Notes: a model not told the origin generated them from the sequence alone. A stretch of DNA of 57,507 bases from Aeropyrum sp. (GCA_015523465.1 WAKF01000041.1:1-57507); one strand, 5' to 3'; positions 38,799 to 48,635 are shown, counted from the stretch's first letter. Numbers and translations are program-made.

Positions 38799-39037
38799 GC
38801 GAGCTGCGACTTCAAGGCCCTCCCTCGGTTGCCGATGCGCTGGAGGTTGATAACAAGATTGCTCCTCCCTGGCTGAGCGTCTCGTGTAGGTGGGAGAGTG
38901 GGGAGGTTAAGTGTAGAGTCGTAGTGAGGGAATGTAGCAGCCCCCGGAGGATCCTATCGCTACGAAATACGCTTGTTGACATACTGTTATGTTATAGGGC
39001 GGCGATGGACTCCCTCAGGGCTGCGGAGCCTAGATAA
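38777..39037 (+). CDS. Pcc1-like KEOPS subunit (copy 1)
   Basis: DALEVDNKIAPPWLSVSCRWESGEVKCRVVVREC...SLRNTLVDILLCYRAAMDSL. Confidence 0.65.
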   Translation: MAESLCLGELRLQGPPSVADALEVDNKIAPPWLSVSCRWESGEVKCRVVVRECSSPRRILSLRNTLVDILLCYRAAMDSLRAAEPR

Positions 39038-39051
39038 GCCTTGGAGCTTGT

Positions 39052-39717
39052 GTGAGGCTGTGGGTGCTAGTAGTGGTTAGGGGTGGAGTCAGGGATACCT
39101 GGAAGCTCAAGAAGTGGTATAGGGTGGTAGCGCCGCCAGTCTTCGGAGAGGCGTTCCTGGGCACGACTCCCGCCGATGACCCAAAGAAGCTTATAGGGCG
39201 TGTCATGGAGGTCACTCTCTTCGATATAACCGGTGACTATAGCTACGTCCACGTAAAGCTATACTTCCAGATAATAAGGGTTGAGGGTGACACAGCCTAC
39301 ACCCGTTTCAAGGGTCATGAGCTTCTAAGGGACTATATTAGGAGTCTAACTAGGAGGAAGAGCAGCAAGATAACGGGGATATTCGATGTTTGGACTAAGG
39401 ACGGCTACGGCCTTAGGGTGACTGCTATGGCGTTTACAAGGTATAGGTGTAAGACTAGCCAGAAGAGGGCTATACGCAAGATAATGCAGGATATAATAGA
39501 GTCTAAGGCTAAGGAGTCAACGCTTGACGAGTTCATACAGTTAATGGTCTTTGGAGATCAGGAAGGAAGTCTTCCTCACTTGATCGACGAGAGTGCTAGA
39601 AAGATATACCCGCTGAGGAGGGTTGAGATAGCTAAGAGCAAGCTCCTCTGGATACCAGGTCCTAGGGGGCCCGAGAAAGCTGTCGTGGTATCGCCACTTC
39701 AGCTCAAGGCCCGGTGA
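39052..39717 (+). CDS. rps3ae: Ribosomal protein S3Ae
   Basis: DTWKLKKWYRVVAPPVFGEAFLGTTPADDPKKLIGRVMEVTLFDITGDYS. Confidence 0.96.
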   Translation: MRLWVLVVVRGGVRDTWKLKKWYRVVAPPVFGEAFLGTTPADDPKKLIGRVMEVTLFDITGDYSYVHVKLYFQIIRVEGDTAYTRFKGHELLRDYIRSLTRRKSSKITGIFDVWTKDGYGLRVTAMAFTRYRCKTSQKRAIRKIMQDIIESKAKESTLDEFIQLMVFGDQEGSLPHLIDESARKIYPLRRVEIAKSKLLWIPGPRGPEKAVVVSPLQLKAR

Positions 39718-40793
39718 AGAAGCTTTTGTCGAGGGAACCCTGTCTCCTCGTTAAGTGTTCACTAGGCTTTGAGAGGCTAGTGGCTTCTAGGATCGAAGAG
39801 GTTGCTCCCTGGCTAAGGGCTGAGCCCTCTCCTAAGGGCTTTAAGGGCCTAGTCCTAGTCTACGGGTGTAGGGATGGCCGGGAGGACGCCAGGCTCGTTG
39901 AGAAGACTGTGTTGGAGGCGGATAAGGTGCTAGTCATCGAGGCTCATGCTAAGGCTGAGCCCTGGGAGATAGCCAATGTCGCGGCCTCCTTAGCCAGGGG
40001 AAGGATATCGCCGGGGGAGTGTTTCGCCGTGAGGACGACTAGGAGGGGACGTCACAGCTTCACAAGCATAGACGTTAACGTTGTCGTGGGGGATGCTGTT
40101 AGAAGGGCTACAGGGGCATGTGTGAACCTCAACTTCCCAGACAAGGTAGTAGCTGTGGAGATAATAGGAGAGGACGCCTACATAGCCATATACCCCGGCA
40201 GCATGGAATGGAGGAAGATGAAGCCCGGGAAACACCCACTACTACCCCTCTTTAGGAGGATAAGCGTGGTGCAAATGCCATACCTCGGCCCCCTAGACGC
40301 CTGCAGGAACATTGGTGTGAGGGTGGGAAGAGAAGTCCAAAACTTCGAAGTAAGGGAGCTGGTTGTAGCGCCGGCGGGTGCCGTAGACGCTAGGCAACTG
40401 ATGGAGTTCATAGCGGGGGTTCTGGAGGGGATTGAAAGCAGGTTTGAAATCCAGGTTAAGAGCTACCATAGGAGGCCTTGGAAGGTGCCCGTGCTTGTGC
40501 AAGATATTCACCAGCTTGTGAGGGAGAGGAGGAGTGAGGCTATCATAGTGATGGAGCCTGAGGGGGAGTATGTTACGAGGGTGGCGGAGGACCTGTGGAG
40601 GCTCATACGCTCCTCTAAGAGGGTTAATGTGCTGGTTGGTGCTAGGGAGGGGATACCCCTGGGAGTATATAGACATGCAGACCTCGTAATAGACATAGCT
40701 CCGGGGATAACGCTCTCCACAGACTATGCAGCGGCGAGTGCCTTGATGGCGATAGCCACTGTGGTTCACGACAGAATGGGTGAACTGTTATGA
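39714..40793 (+). CDS. THUMP plus SPOUT-like RNA methyltransferase-family protein
   Basis: N-terminal THUMP-like region (SFTSIDVNVVVGDAVRRATGACVNLNFPDKVVAVEIIGEDAYIAIYPG), C-terminal SPOUT-like (VLVGAREGIPLGVYRHADLVIDIAPGITLSTDYAAASAL). Confidence 0.75.
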   Translation: MKKLLSREPCLLVKCSLGFERLVASRIEEVAPWLRAEPSPKGFKGLVLVYGCRDGREDARLVEKTVLEADKVLVIEAHAKAEPWEIANVAASLARGRISPGECFAVRTTRRGRHSFTSIDVNVVVGDAVRRATGACVNLNFPDKVVAVEIIGEDAYIAIYPGSMEWRKMKPGKHPLLPLFRRISVVQMPYLGPLDACRNIGVRVGREVQNFEVRELVVAPAGAVDARQLMEFIAGVLEGIESRFEIQVKSYHRRPWKVPVLVQDIHQLVRERRSEAIIVMEPEGEYVTRVAEDLWRLIRSSKRVNVLVGAREGIPLGVYRHADLVIDIAPGITLSTDYAAASALMAIATVVHDRMGELL

Positions 40794-42352
40794 CTTACAG
40801 GTACTCGGTAGCCATACTCTACCCCTCTCCAAGGAGTGTTGCCTACAGTAGCCTGGCGTTTCACCTACTCAAGGGCTACCTTTCCGAGGCTGGCGTTGGC
40901 GTCAAGGCCGTCTTCCTGGAAGATGGCGAGCTTGTAGTTCACGGTAAGGGAGGGCTTGAAGAGGTTAGAGCGGTCTTCGTTAGCCTCCCCTTCGAGCTAA
41001 TGTATGTCGACCTTGTTAAAGCCCTAGACCTTATGGGTCTAGAGCCTTTCAGGAAGAATAGGGGCGAAGGAGACCCCATAATAGTAGCCGGGGGACCTGC
41101 AGTCACCGCAAACCCCCTCCCAGTGCTGGATATCGTGGATGCAGTACTTGTGGGGGAAGCCGAGCCAGTACTAGAATATATAGTAGAGGCGCTCTCCGAG
41201 CCTAGTAAGAGGTTAAGGCTGAAGACGCTTTCCAAGCTTCCGGGCGTGCTCGTAGACGAGTACTCAGAGTTGCCTGTGAGGAGGGTCTACGCTAACAACC
41301 TAGACTCGACGTGGTACCCCCTCGACCAGAAGCCCTTAGACAGCGTTGAGCCCGTGTGGGGTAGGACCTTCATACTCGAGACAACTAGGGGGTGCGGTAG
41401 GTCCTGCAGGTTCTGCATGGAAGGCACTATATTTAGGCCTAAGAGGGATAGAAGCCTCCGCAAGCTGAGGGAGCTGCTCTGGGATGGCGTGAGAATTAAT
41501 AGAGTCGGGAAGGTTACCTTCTACAGCCTGGTATTCTTTGATAACAGGGCCTCGGACGAGATATTAAGGGAGGCTGTGGAGTCGGGCCTCGAGGTTAGTG
41601 TCCCTAGCCTTAGGGCTGAGAGTCTCACGTTCGAGAGGGCTAGAATGATAGCCTCTGGAGGCCAGAGGACTGTGACGATAGCCCCCGAGACCGGAAGCTG
41701 CGTTGTGGCTAAGGCCATACTCAAGCCGATAGGCAAAAACCTCACCCTATGGGCGGTTGAGAACGCTGTGGAGGCTGGGATAAAGTCTGTGAAGCTCTAC
41801 CTGATAACAGGGTTCCCCGGGGAGACTATGGATGATGTGAAGGCTACTCTAGATATGGCGTTGGAGGTTGGCGAGGTCCTGAGGTCTAGCGGCGCTAGGC
41901 TCAAGGTGAGTATTAACCCCTTCATGCCGAAGCCTGTGACCGGGATGCAGTGGGCTGGGATGGAGAACCTCAAGACTCTTAGAAGGAAGATTGAGGCCCT
42001 CTCAACCCCCTTAAGGAGGGCTGGAGCCCAGGTTTCCGGTTATGACGTGAAGTGGGCTAGGGCTGAGGTCTTGCTAGCCCGGGGAGGCAGGGAGGTTTCT
42101 AGGCTTGTAGTAGCGTGGGCTAGGAGGGGCGGGAGCTTAGGCGCATTGAGGGCGGCTCTCAGGGATACCGGGTTGCGGGAGGAAGACTACCTATCCGAGA
42201 TCCCTGAGGACGTTGACCCGCCTTGGCACGCCTACGTAGAGCACCCCTACGCAGAGCTCTGGAGGCTTAGGAGGGACTGGAGGATATATAGGTCTGTGGT
42301 GGAGTCTAGGGGTAGGACCTCCAGGCTGCGGATCAAGGGCTGTGACTTCTAG
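40790..42352 (+). CDS. B12-binding-type radical SAM protein
   Basis: TTRGCGRSCRFCMEG (CxxxCxxC), N-terminal IVAGGPAVTANPLPVLDIVDAVLVGEAEP. Confidence 0.9.
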   Translation: MTYRYSVAILYPSPRSVAYSSLAFHLLKGYLSEAGVGVKAVFLEDGELVVHGKGGLEEVRAVFVSLPFELMYVDLVKALDLMGLEPFRKNRGEGDPIIVAGGPAVTANPLPVLDIVDAVLVGEAEPVLEYIVEALSEPSKRLRLKTLSKLPGVLVDEYSELPVRRVYANNLDSTWYPLDQKPLDSVEPVWGRTFILETTRGCGRSCRFCMEGTIFRPKRDRSLRKLRELLWDGVRINRVGKVTFYSLVFFDNRASDEILREAVESGLEVSVPSLRAESLTFERARMIASGGQRTVTIAPETGSCVVAKAILKPIGKNLTLWAVENAVEAGIKSVKLYLITGFPGETMDDVKATLDMALEVGEVLRSSGARLKVSINPFMPKPVTGMQWAGMENLKTLRRKIEALSTPLRRAGAQVSGYDVKWARAEVLLARGGREVSRLVVAWARRGGSLGALRAALRDTGLREEDYLSEIPEDVDPPWHAYVEHPYAELWRLRRDWRIYRSVVESRGRTSRLRIKGCDF

Positions 42353-42861
42353 GGCTTCTCCATCCTCCTCCTAGCCCTCTTAAGTGTGCCTGAGACGGCT
42401 ATCGGAACTATCATGACCCTAACATTCCCTACAGACCTGAGAGCCCCCATTGCTGCTAGGGCGTGAACCTTAAACTCCCTCCTAACCCTCACCACACCCC
42501 TCATAGTCTTAGGGTTGAAGTCTACTAGGGAGAGGCCCGAAGCTGCTAAAGCCGTCTTGCCGAAAAGCATAGCGAACTCCCTCCTAAGAGCATCCTCCAT
42601 TACCCTAGACTCTAAGGGCCCTTCTGATAGGACCTCGAAAACAATATACCGCCTCTTAGGCCTCGAAGCAGTTTTTCTATAGAGCCTAGCTAGCCTCCTC
42701 TCAGCATAAGCGGTAAGCCCGAGCACGCTAAGAACCCTTTCAACCCTCCTAGCCCTCATATCACCGGCAACATAGCCCGCGATAGCCCCCGCGAGGGTTG
42801 AAGTTGCTAGGAGGGCTACGGCTAGATACAACTCCAATACAGAGCACCCTTTAAAGAGCAA
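42349..42861 (-). CDS. rnp2: Ribonuclease P protein component 2 (Pop5) with N-terminal hydrophobic extension
   Basis: KRRYIVFEVLSEGPLESRVMEDALRREFAMLFGKTALAASGLSLVDFNPKTMRGVVRVRREFKVHALAAMGAL. Confidence 0.75.
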   Translation of the reverse strand: MLFKGCSVLELYLAVALLATSTLAGAIAGYVAGDMRARRVERVLSVLGLTAYAERRLARLYRKTASRPKRRYIVFEVLSEGPLESRVMEDALRREFAMLFGKTALAASGLSLVDFNPKTMRGVVRVRREFKVHALAAMGALRSVGNVRVMIVPIAVSGTLKRARRRMEKP

Positions 42862-43235
42862 GATGGAACTACTAGACGCTTAAACTTATTATTTGCGACG
42901 CCGCATCTACATGATCTAACGGTCTACGGTTCAACTAAGGTTTTAAAGGTCAACGAATCTTATTATAGCTTAAGAGTGGGGCCTCTACGAATCAATAAAT
43001 AATAATATATGATATTACTAATATGAAAATTGCTGTAAGCCTGCTTCTAATCGCGCGATTTTGGTACTAGCCTTAAGCTACCTATAGCCTTAATATCATT
43101 GCTAGAGGCTATCAATGTATAGTTAGAGTAAAGAGGTACTACAGACTCCCCTCACGTTTAAATTATATAATCAACGAGTAGAGCAAAGTATATATAACGT
43201 GATACCTAGACACCATATTTAATCGGGGGCGGCTT

Positions 43236-43568
43236 TTGGATAGAGAGTTAGTACGCTTGCGGATAAAGTATCTGGAAGATATGGCTAAAACCTACGAACT
43301 ATTAATTATGGGCGTGCTTGTGATAATTGCTATTAGTTGGGTGTTACTCGATGGTGCCGATAGGGTTGTATATATTACAATGTTTCTACCGATTCCTCTA
43401 AGCCTTGGAGGTTTTCAAGCCTACAGGCTAAGAAGATACTCGAACAGCCTAAGGGTTAAGTACTTGAAGGAAAAGCCAAGCCCTTCAGCATACCTCCCAC
43501 TCGTGCTCACCTTAATATTATGGATTATAGCTATCCTAGCGGCCCTCTACAAGCTTCTAGGCGGTTAA
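43236..43568 (+). CDS. Small membrane protein, two TM pairs
   Basis: TYELLIMGVLVIIAISWVLL...YLPLVLTLILWIIAILAALY; TTG start, TATA AAGTATATATAACG upstream. Confidence 0.65.
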   Translation: MDRELVRLRIKYLEDMAKTYELLIMGVLVIIAISWVLLDGADRVVYITMFLPIPLSLGGFQAYRLRRYSNSLRVKYLKEKPSPSAYLPLVLTLILWIIAILAALYKLLGG

Positions 43569-43592
43569 ACGCTCAAGGAGTTGGGGTCTAGG

Positions 43593-43647
43593 TCAGGTCG
43601 TCGTGAGCCTGTCACAGCCTTGGCTCCTTCTGGGACGGCTTCATCAT
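43593..43647 (-). ncRNA. Candidate C/D box sRNA
   Basis: Minus strand ATGATGA (box C, 43641-43647) and CTGA (box D, 43593-43596) 44 nt apart, C'-like TGTGACA, guide CTCACGACG adjacent to D; intergenic. Confidence 0.5.
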
Positions 43648-43676
43648 CCCCCCTCTAGGGTTAATGCTGGGGGCTC

Positions 43677-44909
43677 TTATCTGCGTGCCGCCGTTGCTAC
43701 TATCTTGATTACGTCTCCTTCTCTTAACACATAGGATTCTCCTAGCCTTTGGCGCGTCCTAGCGTCTATGGCGTAGAGGAACGTTTTCCCTAGGTCTGTA
43801 TGGATCCTGTATGCTAAGTCTCTCGCCGTGCTACCCCTCTTTACAAGTAGAGCGTCTGGCAGTACCCTGCCATTCCTATCGGAATACCTGTTAACGTCTT
43901 CTACAGGGTATACTACTATCATGTCTAGCACGTCGAAGACCGCAGTGTTTATGGCTTGTTGTACTCCAGTGCCGCCCCACTTCCTCAGGATTTCTTCCCT
44001 AACCTTCTCCAGGACCCTGCGAGCCTTTGCGTCTAACTTGGAGGCGTCTAGTTCCTCGAAGTCACTATCACCCGGGAGGTACTTTATAGCGCCGGCCTTT
44101 GCAGCCCTCCTAAGTAGGACCTCGGCTAGGGCGCTGGCTGGCACCACAGGCAGGTCCTTCAACTCTCTTTTAAGCCTCTCAACGTTCTCACCAGCCCCGG
44201 GCATGTCAACCTTGTTTGCTACTACCACTATGGGTTTAGCCCTCCTTCTAACCTCTGATATGAAAGTGCGTAGCTCCTCCTCACTCCACGTGCTCAACTT
44301 CCTATCAGCGAGCCCCGTAGCCTCTAAGGCCTCGGCCACGTGTAGCCTTGAAACCTCGAAGCCCGAAAGCCTCTGAGCAAGGGCTCCGACAACATCTAGG
44401 GTCCCACCTGTGTCAACCCTTCTAGCAAACCGCTCCCAATCCCTCCTAACGTTCTGAAACATCCACTCATCGATCTCCCTAACCATAGCCTTAACCTCCT
44501 CCACAGGATCGTAGCTCCCGGGCTTCACGGGAATCCCCTCGGGGTCTGTGGAACCGCTTGCATCCACTACTAAGAGCAGCACGTCAGCCCGCCTCAGATC
44601 GTCTAGGAACTTGTTACCCAGCCCCCTACCCTTATGGGCCCCCGGGACTAAGCCAGCTACGTCCATAACCTTAACGGGTATGAACCTCCACCCCTCGATG
44701 CACAGGCTATTGACAGGATTACACTGTGGAAGCCCCAGCTCTACGTGTGCACACCTCTTCCTAGCGTAAGCTACACCCACGTTAGGCTCTATGGTCACGA
44801 AGGGCCTATTCTCAACCTTTACTGGTACCTCGGTCGCCGCAGCGAAGAAAGTTGACTTACCCACGTTAGTCTTACCAACGATCCCAACTAGTATGTTACC
44901 CGCCTCCAC
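43677..44909 (-). CDS. Obg/YchF-family GTPase with TGS domain
   Basis: VGKTNVGKSTFFAAATEV, DVAGLVPGAHKGRGLGNKFLDDLRRADVLLLVVD, TGS C-terminus. Confidence 0.93.
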   Translation of the reverse strand: MEAGNILVGIVGKTNVGKSTFFAAATEVPVKVENRPFVTIEPNVGVAYARKRCAHVELGLPQCNPVNSLCIEGWRFIPVKVMDVAGLVPGAHKGRGLGNKFLDDLRRADVLLLVVDASGSTDPEGIPVKPGSYDPVEEVKAMVREIDEWMFQNVRRDWERFARRVDTGGTLDVVGALAQRLSGFEVSRLHVAEALEATGLADRKLSTWSEEELRTFISEVRRRAKPIVVVANKVDMPGAGENVERLKRELKDLPVVPASALAEVLLRRAAKAGAIKYLPGDSDFEELDASKLDAKARRVLEKVREEILRKWGGTGVQQAINTAVFDVLDMIVVYPVEDVNRYSDRNGRVLPDALLVKRGSTARDLAYRIHTDLGKTFLYAIDARTRQRLGESYVLREGDVIKIVATAARR

Positions 44910-45057
44910 TCTCCAGCTCCCGCTAGAGGTTATCGTGGGGGAGCCTGTAATCCTTTAGCGCCTATTCTAGCTGCTCTCTACCGGCGACTCTCAACTTTTA
45001 TAGCCCCTCTAAGCCCCTCTAACGCCTCTAGGACTAGGGAGGCTAGGGTGCTGAGTA

Positions 45058-45735
45058 ATGGCTAAGTCAATGTACCATTACATAGCTATGGCTTGGAAGA
45101 GGCCCTACGACGGGGAGCACGGAGAGCTTATGAGACAGAGGCTTATGGAGTGGAGGAGGCAGCCAGCTATAGTGAGGGTCGAGAAGCCTACTAGGCTCGA
45201 CAGGGCTAGGGCTCTAGGCTACAAGGCTAAGCAGGGAGTGGTCGTAGTTAGGGTTAGGGTTAGGAAGGGGGGTAGGAGGAAGCCCAGGCCGAATAAGGGT
45301 AGGAGGCCTAAGAGGATGGGAGTCTACGGGTTCGCCCCCGCTAAGAGCCTCAGGCTTATAGCGGAGGAGAGGGCTCAGAGAAAGTATCCCAACCTGGTAG
45401 TCCTGAATAGCTACTATGTGGGGGAGGATGGCAAGTACAAGTGGTTCGAGGTTATACTGGTAGACCCACATCACCCGGCGATAAAGAGTGACCCCGAGCT
45501 TAAGTGGGTGGCGTCGGGCAAGCATAAGGGTAGGCCCTTCAGGGGCCTAACGAGCGCGGGCAAGAAGATGAGGGGTCTCAGGAAGAGCAGGGGCTTGAAG
45601 GACACCCACAAGTACAAGTGGAAGAAGAAGGCTAAGGAGAGGAAGCTCAGGAAGCGCCATGAGGCTAGTAGGGGTGCAAGGCTGATAGCCCCCGACGAGG
45701 TAAGAGAGAAGTACCACAAGGGAGACCTACAGTAG
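45058..45735 (+). CDS. rpl15e: Ribosomal protein L15e
   Basis: [50 protein letters not shown]. Confidence 0.97.
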   Translation: MAKSMYHYIAMAWKRPYDGEHGELMRQRLMEWRRQPAIVRVEKPTRLDRARALGYKAKQGVVVVRVRVRKGGRRKPRPNKGRRPKRMGVYGFAPAKSLRLIAEERAQRKYPNLVVLNSYYVGEDGKYKWFEVILVDPHHPAIKSDPELKWVASGKHKGRPFRGLTSAGKKMRGLRKSRGLKDTHKYKWKKKAKERKLRKRHEASRGARLIAPDEVREKYHKGDLQ

Positions 45736-45803
45736 CCACGCCCTCTACAAGCTTTCACCTCCTAGCTCGACCCTACAATATTAAGGATTTAGGGTGGAGT
45801 GTA

Positions 45804-46241
45804 ATGCCTATTATAAAGGTTACTGCTAGAGTCTATGTCCATGCGACGGAGGAAAAGGATAGAGTTATGAAGGCGCTTATGAACGTATTCCCTCGAGAGC
45901 TTTGGGGGGATGTTGAGGTTAGGGAGGAGAGGTATGAGGGTCACTATGGGAACCCTATAATAGTCCTTGAAGCCGGGATAAGCGATCCTGGAAAGGCTTT
46001 TCAAGCGTTTAAGAGTATGGTTGAAAGGCTAGACGAGGCTGATCGGAGGTACCTGCTTGCTAGTCTCGAGGAGAGGGTTGACAAGAATGGGACTCTTTAT
46101 ATCAGGCTTAGTAAGCAGCAGGCTTACCTAGGGAGCCTTAGAGTCTTTGAATCCGACGACGTGATAAAGGTTACTGTGGGCTTTCAGGGTAGCAGGCGTA
46201 GAGCTCTAAAGGAGTACCACGAGGTAATTGGAGGGGTCTAG
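45804..46241 (+). CDS. COG1325-type exosome-cluster RNA-binding protein
   Basis: ARVYVHATEEKDRVMKALMNVFP...YEGHYGNPIIVLEA; gene neighbourhood. Confidence 0.75.
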   Translation: MPIIKVTARVYVHATEEKDRVMKALMNVFPRELWGDVEVREERYEGHYGNPIIVLEAGISDPGKAFQAFKSMVERLDEADRRYLLASLEERVDKNGTLYIRLSKQQAYLGSLRVFESDDVIKVTVGFQGSRRRALKEYHEVIGGV

Positions 46242-46247
46242 ACTTCA

Positions 46248-46898
46248 TTGTACGTTGACTTCGGGATTAAACCTAGGAGTGTCGAAGAGCTATCTATCAT
46301 GCTAGACAGGCTTAGGTTCATGGGCTACAAGGTCGTCGTCTTAGACATTGGCTCGGGCGTGGATGTAGGGGAGGCTCGGAGGGAGGCTGAGAAGAGGGGG
46401 GTTAGGCTGCTCACCAAGGTTGTCATAAAGGCGTCAACTAGGAGAGATGCTCGGAGGGGGCTAGATTCTGCGCCTAAAGCCGACGTAGTTGTACTCCAGC
46501 CCACAGGGCTCGATGCTGCGAGGTATGCAGCGGCTAATAAGAGGGTTCATGCAGTGAAGGTGGAGCCTGGGTATGAGAAGATTGTTGATAGGGGCGAATT
46601 GAGGATTCTGAGGGCTAAGGGGTTCGGGGGCTTCGAGGTAAGCCTGGCACACGCTGTCAGGGGCCTCGACGTCGGTGTGATACGCTTCTACTATAGGGTT
46701 TTCCGCAGGTCCTACGCCCTCAAAGCCCCCCTCGCAGTTTCAAGCGATGCAGAGTCCCTCTTAGACCTCTGGGAGCCACACTCGGCTGCAGCCTTCATAG
46801 CGGGGGTGGCAGGCATACCTTACAGGGTAGCGTTGAGGTGGCTAGGCTCGAGTATAGGCGTTATAGCACCAGGCACATGGGGGAACAGTAGGTCCTAG
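46248..46898 (+). CDS. rnp3: Ribonuclease P protein component 3 (Rpp30)
   Basis: PHP-like fold sequence; FEVSLAHAVRGL...PLAVSSDAESLLDLWEPHSAAAFIAG. Confidence 0.85.
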   Translation: MYVDFGIKPRSVEELSIMLDRLRFMGYKVVVLDIGSGVDVGEARREAEKRGVRLLTKVVIKASTRRDARRGLDSAPKADVVVLQPTGLDAARYAAANKRVHAVKVEPGYEKIVDRGELRILRAKGFGGFEVSLAHAVRGLDVGVIRFYYRVFRRSYALKAPLAVSSDAESLLDLWEPHSAAAFIAGVAGIPYRVALRWLGSSIGVIAPGTWGNSRS

Positions 46899-47038
46899 TT
46901 GGCGTCGGTAGAGAGAAGAGTCTTCATCCCCGCCTGCGGGTCGGTGGTCGGTCTCGTCCCCACAATCCCTGCAGAGACTTTACAGTGGAATAGGTTAATA
47001 TCCTCCACGCCTAGCAGAGAGTCTTGGGAGAGCTGGTT

Positions 47039-47836
47039 ATGGCGTTTGGTGGCGTCCCGCCTCACCAAGCTGCGTATGATAGGGCTACTACAATCTTCTC
47101 CCCCGAGGGGGATTTGTACCAGGTTAGGTACGCCTTCGAGGCTGTTAAGAAGGGGTGGACTAGCCTAGGTCTTAAGACGGACGAGTTTGTGATACTGGCT
47201 GCGGAGAAGAAGATGGTCACTCCTCTGATGGAGCTTGCCGACGTTGAGAAGATTTATAAGGTTGACGATCATGTAGGAGTGGCTTTCGCTGGCATGGGGG
47301 GCGACGGCCGGGTCCTTATAGATTACGCAAGGATAGTGGCTGTAAGGCACAGGCTACTCTACGGCGAGCCGGCTAGCATCGAGATCCTGGCTAAAGCCAT
47401 AGCGGATCTTAAACAGGCTTACACGCAGCACGGCGGAGTTAGGCCCTTCGGCGTAGGCCTCATATTTGGGGGAATAAACCCTGATGGCAGGCCGAAGATA
47501 TATAGAACCGACCCTGGAGGTCAATACTTCAGCTTCAAGGCGGTCGCCATCGGCTCTGGCGACCAGGAAGCTAACGAGTACTTCGAGAAGCACTATAGGG
47601 ATAACATAACATTCGACGAGGCCGTGATGATGGTGCTCAAGGTCCTATACTTCTCCCTGGTAAAGGGCATGGAGACTAGGGAGGATAGAGTTAAGATCGC
47701 CACTAATCTACACAATTACGTTGAGATAGGCTATGCTGACGTGAAGACCAAAAGCTTCAGGAAAATGAGCCTAGAGGAGCTTAAAGTTTACGTTGACAAG
47801 GTTAAGGACGATCTAGTAAGGAGCGGGAGGACCTAG
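47039..47836 (+). CDS. psmA: Proteasome subunit alpha
   Basis: YDRATTIFSPEGDLYQVRYAFEAVKKGWTSLGLKTDEFVILAAEKK; ATG 47039 preferred over TTG 47024. Confidence 0.97.
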   Translation: MAFGGVPPHQAAYDRATTIFSPEGDLYQVRYAFEAVKKGWTSLGLKTDEFVILAAEKKMVTPLMELADVEKIYKVDDHVGVAFAGMGGDGRVLIDYARIVAVRHRLLYGEPASIEILAKAIADLKQAYTQHGGVRPFGVGLIFGGINPDGRPKIYRTDPGGQYFSFKAVAIGSGDQEANEYFEKHYRDNITFDEAVMMVLKVLYFSLVKGMETREDRVKIATNLHNYVEIGYADVKTKSFRKMSLEELKVYVDKVKDDLVRSGRT

Positions 47837-47927
47837 GGGTGTATAGGGCGTAGGTTAGCCTTCACTCATAAACCCCCCGTCCCGCCACATTGACTTGTTG
47901 GTAGGGGGCTTGTGAGGGGTTAGGCTT

Positions 47928-48629
47928 ATGACTCGTAAGCAGGACTACGTTATAGCGTGGATAGAGGTTAAGGGGCAGCGCTTCGAGATCCTCGTTAAGC
48001 CCGACGAGGCTTTCAGGTATCGTGAGAAGGGCGATATCGGTTTAGACGAGGTACTGTGGACTGACACTGTATATAAGGATGTACGTCGAGGGCTTAAGGC
48101 TAGCCCTGAAAGTTTGAGAAAGGCCTTCGGAACAGACGATATCAGGGTTATAGCAGATAAGATACTAAAGGAGGGGGAGATACAGCTTACGGCCGAGCAG
48201 AGAAGGAGGATGTTGGAGGCTAAGAGGAGGGCGGTTATAAGGTATATAGCTAAGAACGCTATAGACCCGACTACCGGGAGGCCAATACCAGAGAGCGTTA
48301 TAGAGTCTGCTATGGATGAGCTGAGGATTGGAGTGGACCTCTACAAAGACCCTGAGAGCCAGGCTGTGGAGATAGTCAGGAAGCTAGCCAGAGTAATGCC
48401 TATAAGGCTCGCAAAGGCCCTTCTAGAAGTAGTCATACCACCCCCATACTCTGCGAGGGCTTATGGAGCCCTTCAGAGGATCGGGGAGCTTAAGAAGACC
48501 GAGTGGCTCTCTGACGGCAGCTTGAAGGCTGAGATCGAGATACCTGCGGGGGCTCAGGTGGAGGTGATTAACAGGATACAGGCTCTAGCCGGGGGTAATG
48601 CTACGGTTAACGTTAAGGGTGTCTCGTGA
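47928..48629 (+). CDS. sdo1: SBDS/Sdo1 ribosome maturation protein
   Basis: KGQRFEILVKPDEAFRYREKGDIGLDEVLWTDTVYKDVRRG. Confidence 0.95.
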   Translation: MTRKQDYVIAWIEVKGQRFEILVKPDEAFRYREKGDIGLDEVLWTDTVYKDVRRGLKASPESLRKAFGTDDIRVIADKILKEGEIQLTAEQRRRMLEAKRRAVIRYIAKNAIDPTTGRPIPESVIESAMDELRIGVDLYKDPESQAVEIVRKLARVMPIRLAKALLEVVIPPPYSARAYGALQRIGELKKTEWLSDGSLKAEIEIPAGAQVEVINRIQALAGGNATVNVKGVS

Positions 48630-48635
48630 GCTGGG

